Shown here piece by piece: positions 8,959 through 17,280 of a stretch of 64,000 nucleotides of DNA; position 1 is the stretch's first letter, and each line of letters begins with the position of its first letter. The notes beneath the pieces were generated by a model that was not told where the DNA came from, searched no databases, and was given only the letters and a program-made list of their open reading frames with translations. The position numbers were made by a program, and so were the translations under genes. Where the stretch lies: the NCBI RefSeq assembly GCF_000243095.1, contig NZ_AHJE01000050.1, positions 35,388-99,387 on the forward strand. Reading direction: 5' to 3'. Origin of the DNA: Cupriavidus basilensis OR16 (lineage in GTDB: Bacteria; Pseudomonadota; Gammaproteobacteria; Burkholderiales; Burkholderiaceae).

Positions 8959-9861
8959 ATGCAAGAAAGCGGGCTGTCCACGATCGCACTCCCGGTGGCC
9001 TTGGCCATCATTATGCTGGGCTTGGGCCTGCACCTGCGCCTTGAAGACTTCAAGCGCATCCTCGTCCAGCCCAAGGCCATCGCCATGGGACTGCTGGCGC
9101 AAGTGCTGTTGCTGCCCGCACTGTGCTTTTTCATCTGCAAGGCCTTCGGCGTTTCGGCCGAACTGTCGGTGGGCCTGATGCTGCTGGCCGCATCGCCAGG
9201 CGGCACCACGGCCAACCTGTTCTCGCACCTGTTCAAGGGCGACGTTGCGTTGAACATCTCGCTAACCGCCATCAACAGCGTGCTGGCCATCGTGACGATT
9301 CCGACCATCGTCAACTTCGCCCTCAGCCAGTTCATGGGCGGTCAGGCCTATATCCCGCTGCAGTTCCAGAAGACGATGGAAGTCATCGCGCTGGTGCTCG
9401 CGCCGGTGGCCATCGGCATGTTCATCCATGCGAAGCTGCCGAGCTTCTCGAAAACGATGGACAAGCCGGTCAAGATCGCGTCGTCGCTGATTCTGGTGCT
9501 GCTGATCGTGTCAATCGTGGTGAAGGAATGGGTCGTGATCTCCACCAACTTCCAGATCGTGGGCGCGGCGTGCCTGGTCTTCAACCTGGCGAGCCTGCTG
9601 GTCGGCTACCTTATCGGCAAGACCGTCCGCCTGACCGAAGGGCAGAACCGCGCTATCGCGTTCGAGATTGGCGTCCACAACGGCGCGCTGGCAATCTACC
9701 TGGCGCTGGTCGTGCTCAAGAACGGCACGATGTCGCTCCCGGCCGCGATCTACAGCCTGTTGATGTATTTCACCGCGGCGACGTTCGGCTGGTGGGTGGT
9801 GCGTAAGGGCGCCGGTAGCGCAGTGGCCGCGAAGTGCGCTTCTCCGGCAAGTCAAAAGTGA
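8959..9861 (+). CDS. Bile acid:sodium symporter (BASS) family transporter
   Basis: This 300-residue inner-membrane protein has nine or ten hydrophobic helices and the BASS hallmarks: LAASPGGTTANLFSHLF in the crossover region and FEIGVHNGALAIYLAL near the end. Family members move organic anions such as bile acids, pantoate or 2-keto acids with sodium. AGGAG lies eight bases before the start. Within this cluster it is the one gene that looks fully intact, and it would import the substrate of the neighbouring catabolic enzymes; the substrate is unknown. Confidence 0.85.
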   Translation: MQESGLSTIALPVALAIIMLGLGLHLRLEDFKRILVQPKAIAMGLLAQVLLLPALCFFICKAFGVSAELSVGLMLLAASPGGTTANLFSHLFKGDVALNISLTAINSVLAIVTIPTIVNFALSQFMGGQAYIPLQFQKTMEVIALVLAPVAIGMFIHAKLPSFSKTMDKPVKIASSLILVLLIVSIVVKEWVVISTNFQIVGAACLVFNLASLLVGYLIGKTVRLTEGQNRAIAFEIGVHNGALAIYLALVVLKNGTMSLPAAIYSLLMYFTAATFGWWVVRKGAGSAVAAKCASPASQK

Positions 9862-9995
9862 AGATCGCACGGCTATCAGAAAATGACAAAATTCTGACGT
9901 GATGTAGCAACGGGATTGTGGGCGTTATGGGCATGCTTTGGCAACGCGGCAAGGCATCTACCTGGCCATCACCCAAACAGGAGACTGAAAACAAC

Positions 9996-10933
9996 ATGAA
10001 GCAAAAACCGTGGCTCGCCAGCTATGGCGCCATTCCGCACGAGATCAATCCCGACGCCTGCCCATCGCTAGTGGAGCTGTTCGACGAAGGCATGCGCGAG
10101 CATGCCGCGCGCCCCGCGTTTACCTGCCTCGGGCGCACGCTGACCTATCGCGATGTCGATCAGCAGTCGCGGGCACTGGCGGCCTACCTGCAGTCGGAGT
10201 CAGGGGTGCGCAAGGGCGACCGCGTCGCCGTGATGTTGCCGAACCTGATCGCGTTCCCGATCGCTCTGATCGCGATCGCGCGGTTAGGCGCGATCCAGGT
10301 CAACGTCAACCCGCTCTATACGGCGCGCGAACTGGAGCATCAGCTCAGTGATGCCGGGGCGGAGACCATCATCGTGTTCGGTGGCGGTGCGGCCACGGTG
10401 GCGGAAGTGATGCCGCGCACGGCGATCCGGCAAGTCATTCTCGTCGGTGCAGCCGAGCAGGGCGGCATCGACGGCGCAGTCGGATTCGAAGCAGCGCTGG
10501 CGCAAGGCGCGAAGCTGCCGCTGGAGCGTGTGGCAGTGACCGGCGACGACCTGATCTTCCTGCAGTACACGGGTGGAACCACTGGCCTGTCCAAGGGCGC
10601 GGCGCTCTCGCACCGCAACCTGATCGCGAACGTCATGCAGTTCAAGGCGATCTCGCCGGACAACCTTGTCCCGGGTGGCGAAGTCGTGGTGACGGCAATT
10701 CCGCTGTACCACATCTTCGCGCTAACGGTGAACTTCCTCACTTGCTTTTCGATCGGCGCCCACAACTGGCTCGTGCCCAATCCGCGCGACATGGATGCCT
10801 TCATTGACGTCCTCAAGGCCGCGCGCTGCACGGTCGGCTGACGGCATACAAGGTGCCGAAGCTGATCGAATTTGTCGACAGCCTGCCCAAGTCCACTGTC
10901 GGCAAGGTGTTGCGCCGCGAACTGCGGAACTGA
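9996..10933 (+). pseudogene. AMP-dependent acyl-CoA synthetase with central deletion
   Basis: The first 281 codons are a normal long-chain acyl-CoA ligase N-terminus: PDACPSLVELF, the nucleotide-binding LQYTGGTTGLSKGA near residue 190, and TAIPLYHIFALTVN. The frame then stops at 10841. Immediately after, in another frame, the C-terminal tail YKVPKLIEFVDSLPKSTVGK continues to a stop at 10933, including the conserved catalytic Lys. About 240 residues between them are absent. The join at about 10835-10845 removes motif A8 and most of the adenylation site, so it is not functional. Confidence 0.85.
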
Positions 10934-10972
10934 CGTCGAGCCGATGAAGTATCGGATGGCCCTCTGACAGGT

Positions 10973-11246
10973 TTCCAGTCCGCGACGTCCGGGGCCCGCG
11001 AAAGGCAATCCCCGATGGCAAACTTTCGCTTTGACAGAATGGACTCCACGACCGTGAATAGTCTTTGGCTGATATCGATTGCACTGGCCATCGGCACAAG
11101 TTCCTCGTCGTAGACAACGAGGCGGCGTGCCGCACATGGGCCAAATGAGATCTGCCCAGCAGCTAACGAGAACCATTGCTGCACAAGTGCATTGCCTTCC
11201 GGATCTTCAGGGAGCCAAGAGTAGGTCTTTTGGTTGTCATGGTGTT
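10973..11246 (-). pseudogene. Glutathione S-transferase C-terminal domain fragment
   Basis: On the minus strand the stretch KTYSWLPEDPEGNALVQQWF, then AGQISFGPCAARR, LFTVVESILSKRKFAIGD and PDVAD, matches the helical C-terminal domain of bacterial GSTs. The N-terminal thioredoxin-fold domain is absent and the C-terminal NVSLEPYP-type end is not in frame. It lies between the aldoxime dehydratase stop and the acyl-CoA ligase remnant. Confidence 0.6.
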
Positions 11247-11254
11247 CGTCCACA

Positions 11255-12325
11255 TCAGATCGCGGCGACGATCTTTCCCCAAGCGTGGGCAAAACGGAGC
11301 AAGCCGGTGCCGGCGTGACAGTTCACGTACTCAAAAGACGGCGTCGTACCGAGAACGAAGACTTCATGCCAGGTGACAACGCTGCGTGCGGCCCGATACT
11401 TCCGGCGCATCGCGAGCGCGTGCTTGAAGATGTCAAGATGACTCTTGTGTTCAGCAGCCCATCGTTCAAGTTGTCCAAGCGAAAGGAAGTATCCGTGCTT
11501 TGACGTTTCCTTCAGCTCGTTGCCCTCTTGATCCACCGCAACCAGTGCACGCAGTGACAAACAGCCTGTCGTTGCGGCATGGTCCTTAAGGTAGGCCATC
11601 CCCGTCTCAAGCTTGGGCTGAAGGTTGGTGCAGTAGTCGTCAAGTTGGTCGCCTTCTGCCTTCTCCCAGTACTGGCCAGAGCGAATGTTCACGACGTTGG
11701 GCGGAACATCAATCCGGATGCGGGCTCGCGAAGCGCCCAGGAACTCGCCTTGGGGGACTGATTCGCCGTAAGGAGACGCGAGAGGATCGATTGCAGAAAT
11801 CGGCAGCCGGTCGCGCATCGCACCGAAATAGCCAGCGATATACATGGGCTCCAGTTCGCTGCCCTTTGTGCGAGCGAGCCCGGCCCGATAGTAAGGCTCT
11901 GAAAAGATGGTTTCGATGCGGTCATAAGGCACCGTAAGCGTTTCACGCCAGTAGCCTACATTCTCCTTTTCTCGCTCTGGAGAGGCGAGCCAGGTGTTAA
12001 ATGCATCCTGGTGCTTCCAGATCGCGTACCGTGTAATGTCGGTCCAGTACGCAATGACAATCGAATTGGTAGACCCGGCTTCGTCGCTATGTCGCACCTC
12101 ATCGAAGCAATCCGGGCCCCAGGCGCTTGCAAAGGCGTCGCGAGTCCTTTTGAAGAATGCGCGTTCCGTACCGAAGTCCGCCGGAGTACGTTGCACTGCG
12201 ATGTAGTCCGACACAACGGTCGTAAGGGGGGCGTTCCACCCGACGTGGAACTTCGGGGCGGCCGGTGCAAACTCTCCCGGCCGTTGGGCTGGGATCGTGC
12301 GGGGATACTCGATATGAAAGCTCAT
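11255..12325 (-). CDS. oxd: Aldoxime dehydratase
   Basis: This 356-residue protein matches the heme-dependent aldoxime dehydratases, which convert an aldoxime to a nitrile and water in the cytoplasm. The length equals the family norm (about 352). By my count a catalytic-type His is at 320 in VVTWHEVFV, with a candidate proximal heme ligand at 296 in HLDIFKHAL and FEYVNCHAGTGLL near the end. No nitrilase or nitrile hydratase is in the window, so the further fate of the nitrile is not visible. Its ATG overlaps the TGA of a 46-codon frame upstream, so translation is probably coupled to that leader. Base composition is slightly lower in GC than the surroundings. Confidence 0.9.
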   Translation of the reverse strand: MSFHIEYPRTIPAQRPGEFAPAAPKFHVGWNAPLTTVVSDYIAVQRTPADFGTERAFFKRTRDAFASAWGPDCFDEVRHSDEAGSTNSIVIAYWTDITRYAIWKHQDAFNTWLASPEREKENVGYWRETLTVPYDRIETIFSEPYYRAGLARTKGSELEPMYIAGYFGAMRDRLPISAIDPLASPYGESVPQGEFLGASRARIRIDVPPNVVNIRSGQYWEKAEGDQLDDYCTNLQPKLETGMAYLKDHAATTGCLSLRALVAVDQEGNELKETSKHGYFLSLGQLERWAAEHKSHLDIFKHALAMRRKYRAARSVVTWHEVFVLGTTPSFEYVNCHAGTGLLRFAHAWGKIVAAI

Positions 12326-12462
12326 TTTGATTCGCTGGCAGGAAAGAGGGGGTAGCCACTATCGATCGACGGCTGGCCGAAGAGCGTCCCGAGGGTAGAT
12401 CCGACGATCACAAGGCGCTCGTGCTTCTGCGAGTGCTGAATAGTTGACGATAGTGTTGACAT
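12322..12462 (-). pseudogene. 46-codon in-frame stump of an MFS transporter, coupled to oxd
   Basis: AGAGGAAGACC precedes an ATG at 12462. The frame reads MSTLSSTIQ, then KHERLVIVGSTLGTLFG, which resembles the start of transmembrane helix 1 in metabolite:proton symporters (usual ...LGTLFEWYDF). It then jumps to a polar tail ending in SESK. The stop TGA overlaps the oxd start (ATGA). I read it as both ends of a transporter gene with almost the whole body deleted in frame. It could now act simply as a translated leader for oxd. Confidence 0.55.
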
Positions 12463-12566
12463 GGTCTTCCTCTGCACAGTCCCAGTGGATATTGGTGACT
12501 GAAGTCTAGAAGGCAGGCATTTTCACGTCAAAATTATGCGAGCAAAATTTTCAAGAAACGTACTAA

Positions 12567-12613
12567 ATATATGATTTATAAGAAGAAATATTGTACTATC
12601 ATGGTGAACGAAA
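12567..12613. promoter_or_regulatory. Regulatory element shared with 19993-20039
   Basis: An AT-rich 47-base stretch upstream of the oxd unit is nearly repeated upstream of the AhpD-like operon, in the same orientation and without gaps. Shared cores are TATATGATTTATAA, TGTACTAT and GAACGAAA. The spacing between cores is the same in both copies. Both stand upstream of minus-strand units and near a TrmB-type regulator, so a common operator or promoter is likely. The rest of 12463-12949 holds no supported gene. Confidence 0.6.
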
Positions 12614-12949
12614 GCGGTTTAAGTAATTCATAAGGCGCTTGATGACAAGCACCTTTCAGGTCGCTTCGGATACTCCGCGTCCTCCACAGAGTGCTCGTGT
12701 CGTCTTGGATAGCGGGCTGTGTCTGATTTGACGATGAATCGTCCGAGCCCTTAGTGACTATGGGCCAGGAGCGGCAGTGGGCTTCCGCCAAGTGCGCCGC
12801 TTACGGCCGAGATTGCGCGGATCCACTGCCATGTCAGGGCGACGGTCAGAGCGACGGTCAGGGCGGCGGTCGCTGCGGCAGGCGCAATGCACGCATCCAC
12901 GATGCGTGTTGCCAGAAGAGCGAGCGCTGGCTCGAGTCAAACCTTGGGC

Positions 12950-13704
12950 TTAGCTTGCACTAACTGGAGCGCTAACGCTCCAGAGTATTTCGAAGAGGCT
13001 CATCTGAAAAGCAAAGAACTCCGGGCTTTGGATCGACAGTGCATAGTGTTCGGCACGTGAGGAAATGATGGACACTTTGTCGTCGAATAGATAAGTTGTC
13101 ACACCCATTTCAAAGTCCTCCGGTGCGCACCGAAGTTCTCGCCGGTCCTTTTTTGACGATCGCCATAAATCCCGAGAATCGCCCGGCCCAGTACGAATGA
13201 CGCGCATATTGATCCCTGCCTTCGCGCGACGGGCGATAAGATCATTGATGAAGTCAAAGCCTGGGGTACGGAACAGCTCGCTGTTAGACATGATCGCGCT
13301 GACTTCCTTCGATTCTTCGATTGACATTCCAGCGTTTCACTCATGACAGTCTTGATGCCCTCCAATCCCGAGAAAAATCGGACTTTCGGTTTTCCTCCAG
13401 AGGAATTGTGAATGGAGCGGAGTTGAGGGAGAACTTCCTGAATGATTTGACGCTGAGATTCGATCTTGCGTAACAGCATGATCGGATCCTGTGGAATTAC
13501 ATAAGAGCGTGCGCCTTTCTGGATCGTCGATACGAAGCCAGACGCTACGAGCCTGTCCAGCACTTCGTAGGCGTTAGTTCGCCCGATACCTGCTTTTTGT
13601 GCGATTGCAGCAACAGTTGCTTCGCCCAGTTCCAGTGAGGCGAGGTAAAAGTCGGCCTTGTGGCCGTCAATGCCCGCCGCTTGCAGCATTTCAACCATGT
13701 TCAT
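12950..13704 (-). pseudogene. TrmB family transcriptional regulator, frameshifted by an 8-base duplication
   Basis: The first frame gives a TrmB/Sugar-specific helix-turn-helix (about residues 15-70: LGEATVAAIAQKAGIGRTNA, EVLDRLVASGFVS). At 13307-13322 the plus strand carries CTTCGATT twice in perfect tandem. Removing one copy restores a continuous protein through SKEVSAIMSNSELF and the ligand-type domain ending at 12950, about 248 residues. The lesion is therefore a simple, probably recent tandem duplication. The gene lies upstream of the oxd unit on the same strand and is the obvious candidate regulator for the shared 47-base element. Confidence 0.85.
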
Positions 13705-13854
13705 GGATCGGATCCTCTTCTAGTCGATGCTCCAGATTTGAGGCGCATGGTACACGTGGCTCGCACGGGGTGCCGAGCCGACCCCAAGAGGGACGACTGC
13801 CATTACTGGATCACAAGCTGGACAAAATGTTCACCTACCGTGGAAAGTGGCCCA

Positions 13855-15315
13855 CTACCAGCCGTATTTTAGCTCCACCCCAACGTAGTCCGAATTGCGT
13901 CCGCCGATGCTACGAATCGAGTCGCCCACCTGGAAATGCACGGCTTCGACCGCGCCAGTCAGGTGCGCGGTAATGGCCCAGTCAGCACGTAGTTGCAGAT
14001 AGGCGCCTGTCCATTTGCTGCCTCTTCCGGCCGTACCGGGCACAGGAACATTGGGCTGTTGGTACACGGCGTCCGCCGTAGTCTGACGCCACTGGAATCC
14101 GACTGCCCCCAGGATTGTCAGGTTACTCTTCGGTTTGACCCTGATCGATGGCTTGACGTGAAGGATGTTTGCATAGCCCGTATAGCCGGCAAGCGTGAAG
14201 TAGTAGCCATTGGGGAACAGGGGATTGAACGTGCCCAGGCTTCCGTCTCCTGGATGCTTGTCACCCGAAGCCCCATCGACCTGCAGCGCCAGGCGCGGTG
14301 ACCATGGCATGTCAAGCGTGTAGCCGACGATGGAGCCCACGGCCCACGCATTGATGGATTTGTTTCCGACATGACCGGACTGGTACATCGTCTCGACATC
14401 CCAATCGATGCGGCCGGCCTTTCCAGAGTAGCGGAGATCGAAAACATTGCGGTGCTCACCGCCCGCCGCATCCAGATAATTGGCGCTGGAGCGGTTATAG
14501 GCGGAGTAGTAGCCGGACAGGTCGCCGGGGCCGACATCCTTGCGTTCGAAACGCGCGCCACTAAAGGTCAGGCGACGGTTGGAGACATCGTCGAATACCT
14601 CCACATCGCGATACTGAACGGGCTGCGTCAGGTAGCCGATAAAGCGCCACTTTCCGTATTCGTAGTCTGCCCAGACCGCATCGTAAGCCTGCCGTACATT
14701 CGGACCATCGCGCACGGAAATGAACCGCTGCAGATCGAACGCCATTTCCTGGCGTCCGACGCGAAACTTGAATGTGCCGGGACCCAACGGGCTGACCCAT
14801 GCCACGAAGGCCTGCTCCAGGTCCATCGGATTCTTGTCTACGGGCGCGACCGCATCTTTGCCAAACGGCCTCGCATCCTCGATCTGGGCAAAAAACTGCA
14901 AATACGGGCCAATACGCGCGTCGGCGCTGATCTGCGCGCGTTGGATGACATAGGTGTCGTTGCGTGCCGTACCGAGTCCGAAGAGCGGCGCATTGTTGAC
15001 TTCCATGCGCTCCCGCAAGTTCGCACCCAGCGACAGATAGGATTTGGGATCCCCGCCAAGCGGGATGTACTTCAAGCCGTCGAGCGGCTCTCGTGGCACG
15101 CATGGATCCGCAAGCACCGACCAATCTTCCTGCCAGCGATTGAAAAGTACCTCGGGGCGCCTGGCGGAACAAGCAGGCACACGCTCTATGCTCGCTTCTT
15201 GGGCTTGCTTCGCATACGCATTTCCAGCGCAGGCTAGCGTCAGAACAACACAGTTCATGACCAGGCACGAGAGAGCATTCATTTCGTAGAGGGGGTGGAA
15301 CAATGCGCGAGCCAT
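13855..15315 (-). CDS. Alginate-export (AlgE-like) outer membrane porin
   Basis: This 486-residue protein has a signal peptide (cleavage about residue 34 after an AYA site) and many alternating beta strands. Segments such as YLSLGANLRERMEVN, FFAQIEDAR and FKFRVGRQEMAFDLQRF are typical of the Alginate_exp family, and the last residue is the aromatic Trp expected of a beta barrel. These proteins form channels for anionic or aromatic substrates in catabolic operons. AGGAG eight bases upstream supports the start at 15315. It is the last gene of the minus-strand operon that starts at 19786. No lesion is seen. Confidence 0.85.
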   Translation of the reverse strand: MARALFHPLYEMNALSCLVMNCVVLTLACAGNAYAKQAQEASIERVPACSARRPEVLFNRWQEDWSVLADPCVPREPLDGLKYIPLGGDPKSYLSLGANLRERMEVNNAPLFGLGTARNDTYVIQRAQISADARIGPYLQFFAQIEDARPFGKDAVAPVDKNPMDLEQAFVAWVSPLGPGTFKFRVGRQEMAFDLQRFISVRDGPNVRQAYDAVWADYEYGKWRFIGYLTQPVQYRDVEVFDDVSNRRLTFSGARFERKDVGPGDLSGYYSAYNRSSANYLDAAGGEHRNVFDLRYSGKAGRIDWDVETMYQSGHVGNKSINAWAVGSIVGYTLDMPWSPRLALQVDGASGDKHPGDGSLGTFNPLFPNGYYFTLAGYTGYANILHVKPSIRVKPKSNLTILGAVGFQWRQTTADAVYQQPNVPVPGTAGRGSKWTGAYLQLRADWAITAHLTGAVEAVHFQVGDSIRSIGGRNSDYVGVELKYGW

Positions 15316-15386
15316 GGCGTTCACTCCTGTGTCACTTTTGGGTGCGCGCCAAGTGTTGGTCGCCGCAGGTCGTACTCGTTGCGAAG

Positions 15387-15873
15387 CTAGCGCCCGGCTG
15401 GGCTTGCCGTCCGACTTTGCTCGCTGCCGCCATCCATGAGGGTCTGAGAAGCGGTCACGCCTTGTTGCCGTCTTGACGCATTGAACGTCAGCCACAGGAG
15501 CGCGAGGACGGGCAGCAGTAGTGCCCAGAATCCCACATTGGCGTAACCTATTGCGCCGCCCACAGCTCCGCATGCGAACGACGAGACCGCGGGGACAGTT
15601 CTCTCCAGGCGTTCGCGCGAGGTGGTTTTCGTGTCGGATGAACTCGCTGGCGACAGCAGTTCGAAAAGGTCCAGCACTATTTGCGTCACGTGTTCCGCCT
15701 TGACGGTGTTGGGCACATGCCCCTGCCGCGAGATCAAACGGTCGCGTGCGTTTTGTACTCCCATCGCCGCCGCACCGAGCATCCCGCAAACGATGACCAG
15801 TGTGTCGCACGACACTGAGGGTGTCGACGTAGCCAGCTATACACGCGAGCAGGGTGTCATCACGTCTCATCAT
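15387..15873 (-). pseudogene. DUF1275 (YoaK-like) membrane protein with internal deletion
   Basis: The minus strand starts at 15873 with MMRRDDTLLACIAGYVDTLS, the family N-terminus (AGYVDT). Shortly after, in another frame from about 15815, it continues with GMLGAAAMGVQNARDRLISR and the final GAVGGAIGYANVGFWALLLP helices. The central half (the second and third helices of the usual six) is gone and the join is out of frame. The same end-to-end pattern is seen in many genes here. Confidence 0.75.
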
Positions 15874-15897
15874 TCATCTTCCGTAATACGTCGTCCG

Positions 15898-16812
15898 TCA
15901 CCGGACCGTTGCATGGATTTCTGCGATGTATCCGCCTGGGAACTGAACCAGCGCAGACTCGCGCTGGTCCGACGTAAACGGCTGCACCAGCACCGCTGCT
16001 CCGGCGCCTTTCGCCTTCGCCAGCGTGACGGCGAGATCCTTGACTTCATAGCCGGTCATTTCGTAGCCGAAGGGGTACGGCAAATGCCCGTTGGTCACCA
16101 GTATCGTCATCTTGCCGAAGCCGGAGTCGAGTCTCACACGCCTATACGTGCCTGCCGGATTGCCGATCTCAACGCCGGCCGCATGCGGATCATCAGACAC
16201 GACTTTGCCGCGGGAGAAGGCAACAAAATCACGAATCAACGCATCGGCGCGCTCGGGTGACACATAGACGCGATTCTCCGGGACGGTTTCGAGGGCGTCA
16301 TACTTGGGTACCTGGGTGTGCCAGTAGAGTTGCATGTTGACGCCGCCAGGCCACGTAATGATGGCGTCGCGGCCGATCGGATCCGGGAACGTCGCAACCT
16401 TGACGTCCGCACCGTGCTCCCGGGCGGACCTGACGGCTGCGTCCATGTCTTTTACAAGATAGCCGGTTCGCTCGCTTCCGAAGGGATACGGGACGGGCGT
16501 CTTGAAGCCGAACACGGACACCGTGCCAACCGGGGTAAAGACGAGTTGCGACATCGTCTGACTGGGCGTCGGCGTAACCTGGAACACGCCCTGTTGTGAC
16601 TTGTGGCCCCCAAAGGTTGCCACGAAGCTGTCCGTAAACTTGTCGAAATTTTCCGGCGCCACGTAGACGTGGGTCGTGTCGTACTGGGGGCCAACAGCGA
16701 GCGGTGGCGCGCTGGCGGACGCTGCCGACGCAACGGACAGCACAAGAGAAGACACAGCCAGGCCCGCGACGAGCGCCGCCTTGACAACGGCGGAACGAAT
16801 ATTCAGGTTCAT
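15898..16812 (-). CDS. Secreted VOC (glyoxalase/dioxygenase-like) family protein
   Basis: This 304-residue protein has a signal peptide (about 1-35, ending in alanine-rich ASA) and two related VOC modules (about 42-165 and 175-300). Each begins with a short YVxPE strand (VYVAPENFDKF, VYVSPERADAL) and contains a PYPFG(S/Y)E loop. This points to internal duplication and a periplasmic location. No metal triad typical of glyoxalase I is certain. It overlaps the DoxX stop by four bases (ATGA), so the two are co-translated. Function is unknown. Confidence 0.75.
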   Translation of the reverse strand: MNLNIRSAVVKAALVAGLAVSSLVLSVASAASASAPPLAVGPQYDTTHVYVAPENFDKFTDSFVATFGGHKSQQGVFQVTPTPSQTMSQLVFTPVGTVSVFGFKTPVPYPFGSERTGYLVKDMDAAVRSAREHGADVKVATFPDPIGRDAIITWPGGVNMQLYWHTQVPKYDALETVPENRVYVSPERADALIRDFVAFSRGKVVSDDPHAAGVEIGNPAGTYRRVRLDSGFGKMTILVTNGHLPYPFGYEMTGYEVKDLAVTLAKAKGAGAAVLVQPFTSDQRESALVQFPGGYIAEIHATVR

Positions 16813-17279
16813 TGATGAAATTCCTTCCAGTTTTGGTTGAGGGCGGAATTGCCGGGGAGGGGCGCCGCTCCAGCGAGGATGGTCGCCATGACCAGCGCCG
16901 CTATGAGGCCGAGGTGCTCGAAGAATCCATTCAACGCCATAAACCTCGCGTCTCCTGCCAGATTCCAGAAGTCATTGGCCACGAGCATGGCGACCAACGT
17001 CAGCACACCCAGCCCACCGGCGCCCAACCACAGCCATCGATTGAAGATTACGCAGACCGAGCCGCCAAGTTCGACAACGATGGTTGCCACGGCCCACAAC
17101 CCCCCCGGGTGCAATCCGAAGTGTTCCATCTCGAGCGCGGCGGCGTGGAAGCCGAACAGCTTGGTCAGACCACCTATGACGTAGGCGGAGACAAGCATGG
17201 CACGGGCCGCAGGCAGCAGCCATGGCTGCGTGAGCAGGGCGGCAACCCAAGGCGGATTGACTTGCGCACGATATTCCAT
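16809..17279 (-). CDS. DoxX family membrane protein
   Basis: This 156-residue protein has four hydrophobic helices and DoxX features (AMLVSAYVIGGLTKLFGF, then HFGLHPGGLWAVATIVVELG). Family members are small inner-membrane proteins linked to redox or thiosulfate/quinone chemistry. The start at 17279 lies one base after the amidohydrolase stop. The stop overlaps the next start. Both facts place it in the operon from 19786 to 13855. Confidence 0.8.
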   Translation of the reverse strand: MEYRAQVNPPWVAALLTQPWLLPAARAMLVSAYVIGGLTKLFGFHAAALEMEHFGLHPGGLWAVATIVVELGGSVCVIFNRWLWLGAGGLGVLTLVAMLVANDFWNLAGDARFMALNGFFEHLGLIAALVMATILAGAAPLPGNSALNQNWKEFHQ

Positions 17280-17280
17280 G

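Noticed and set aside
12463..12949. CRISPR-like or tandem repeats in the AT-rich and CGGTCAG-rich stretches
   Set aside because: The CGGTCAGAG/CGGTCAGGG run at about 12840-12870 has only three imperfect units without spacers.
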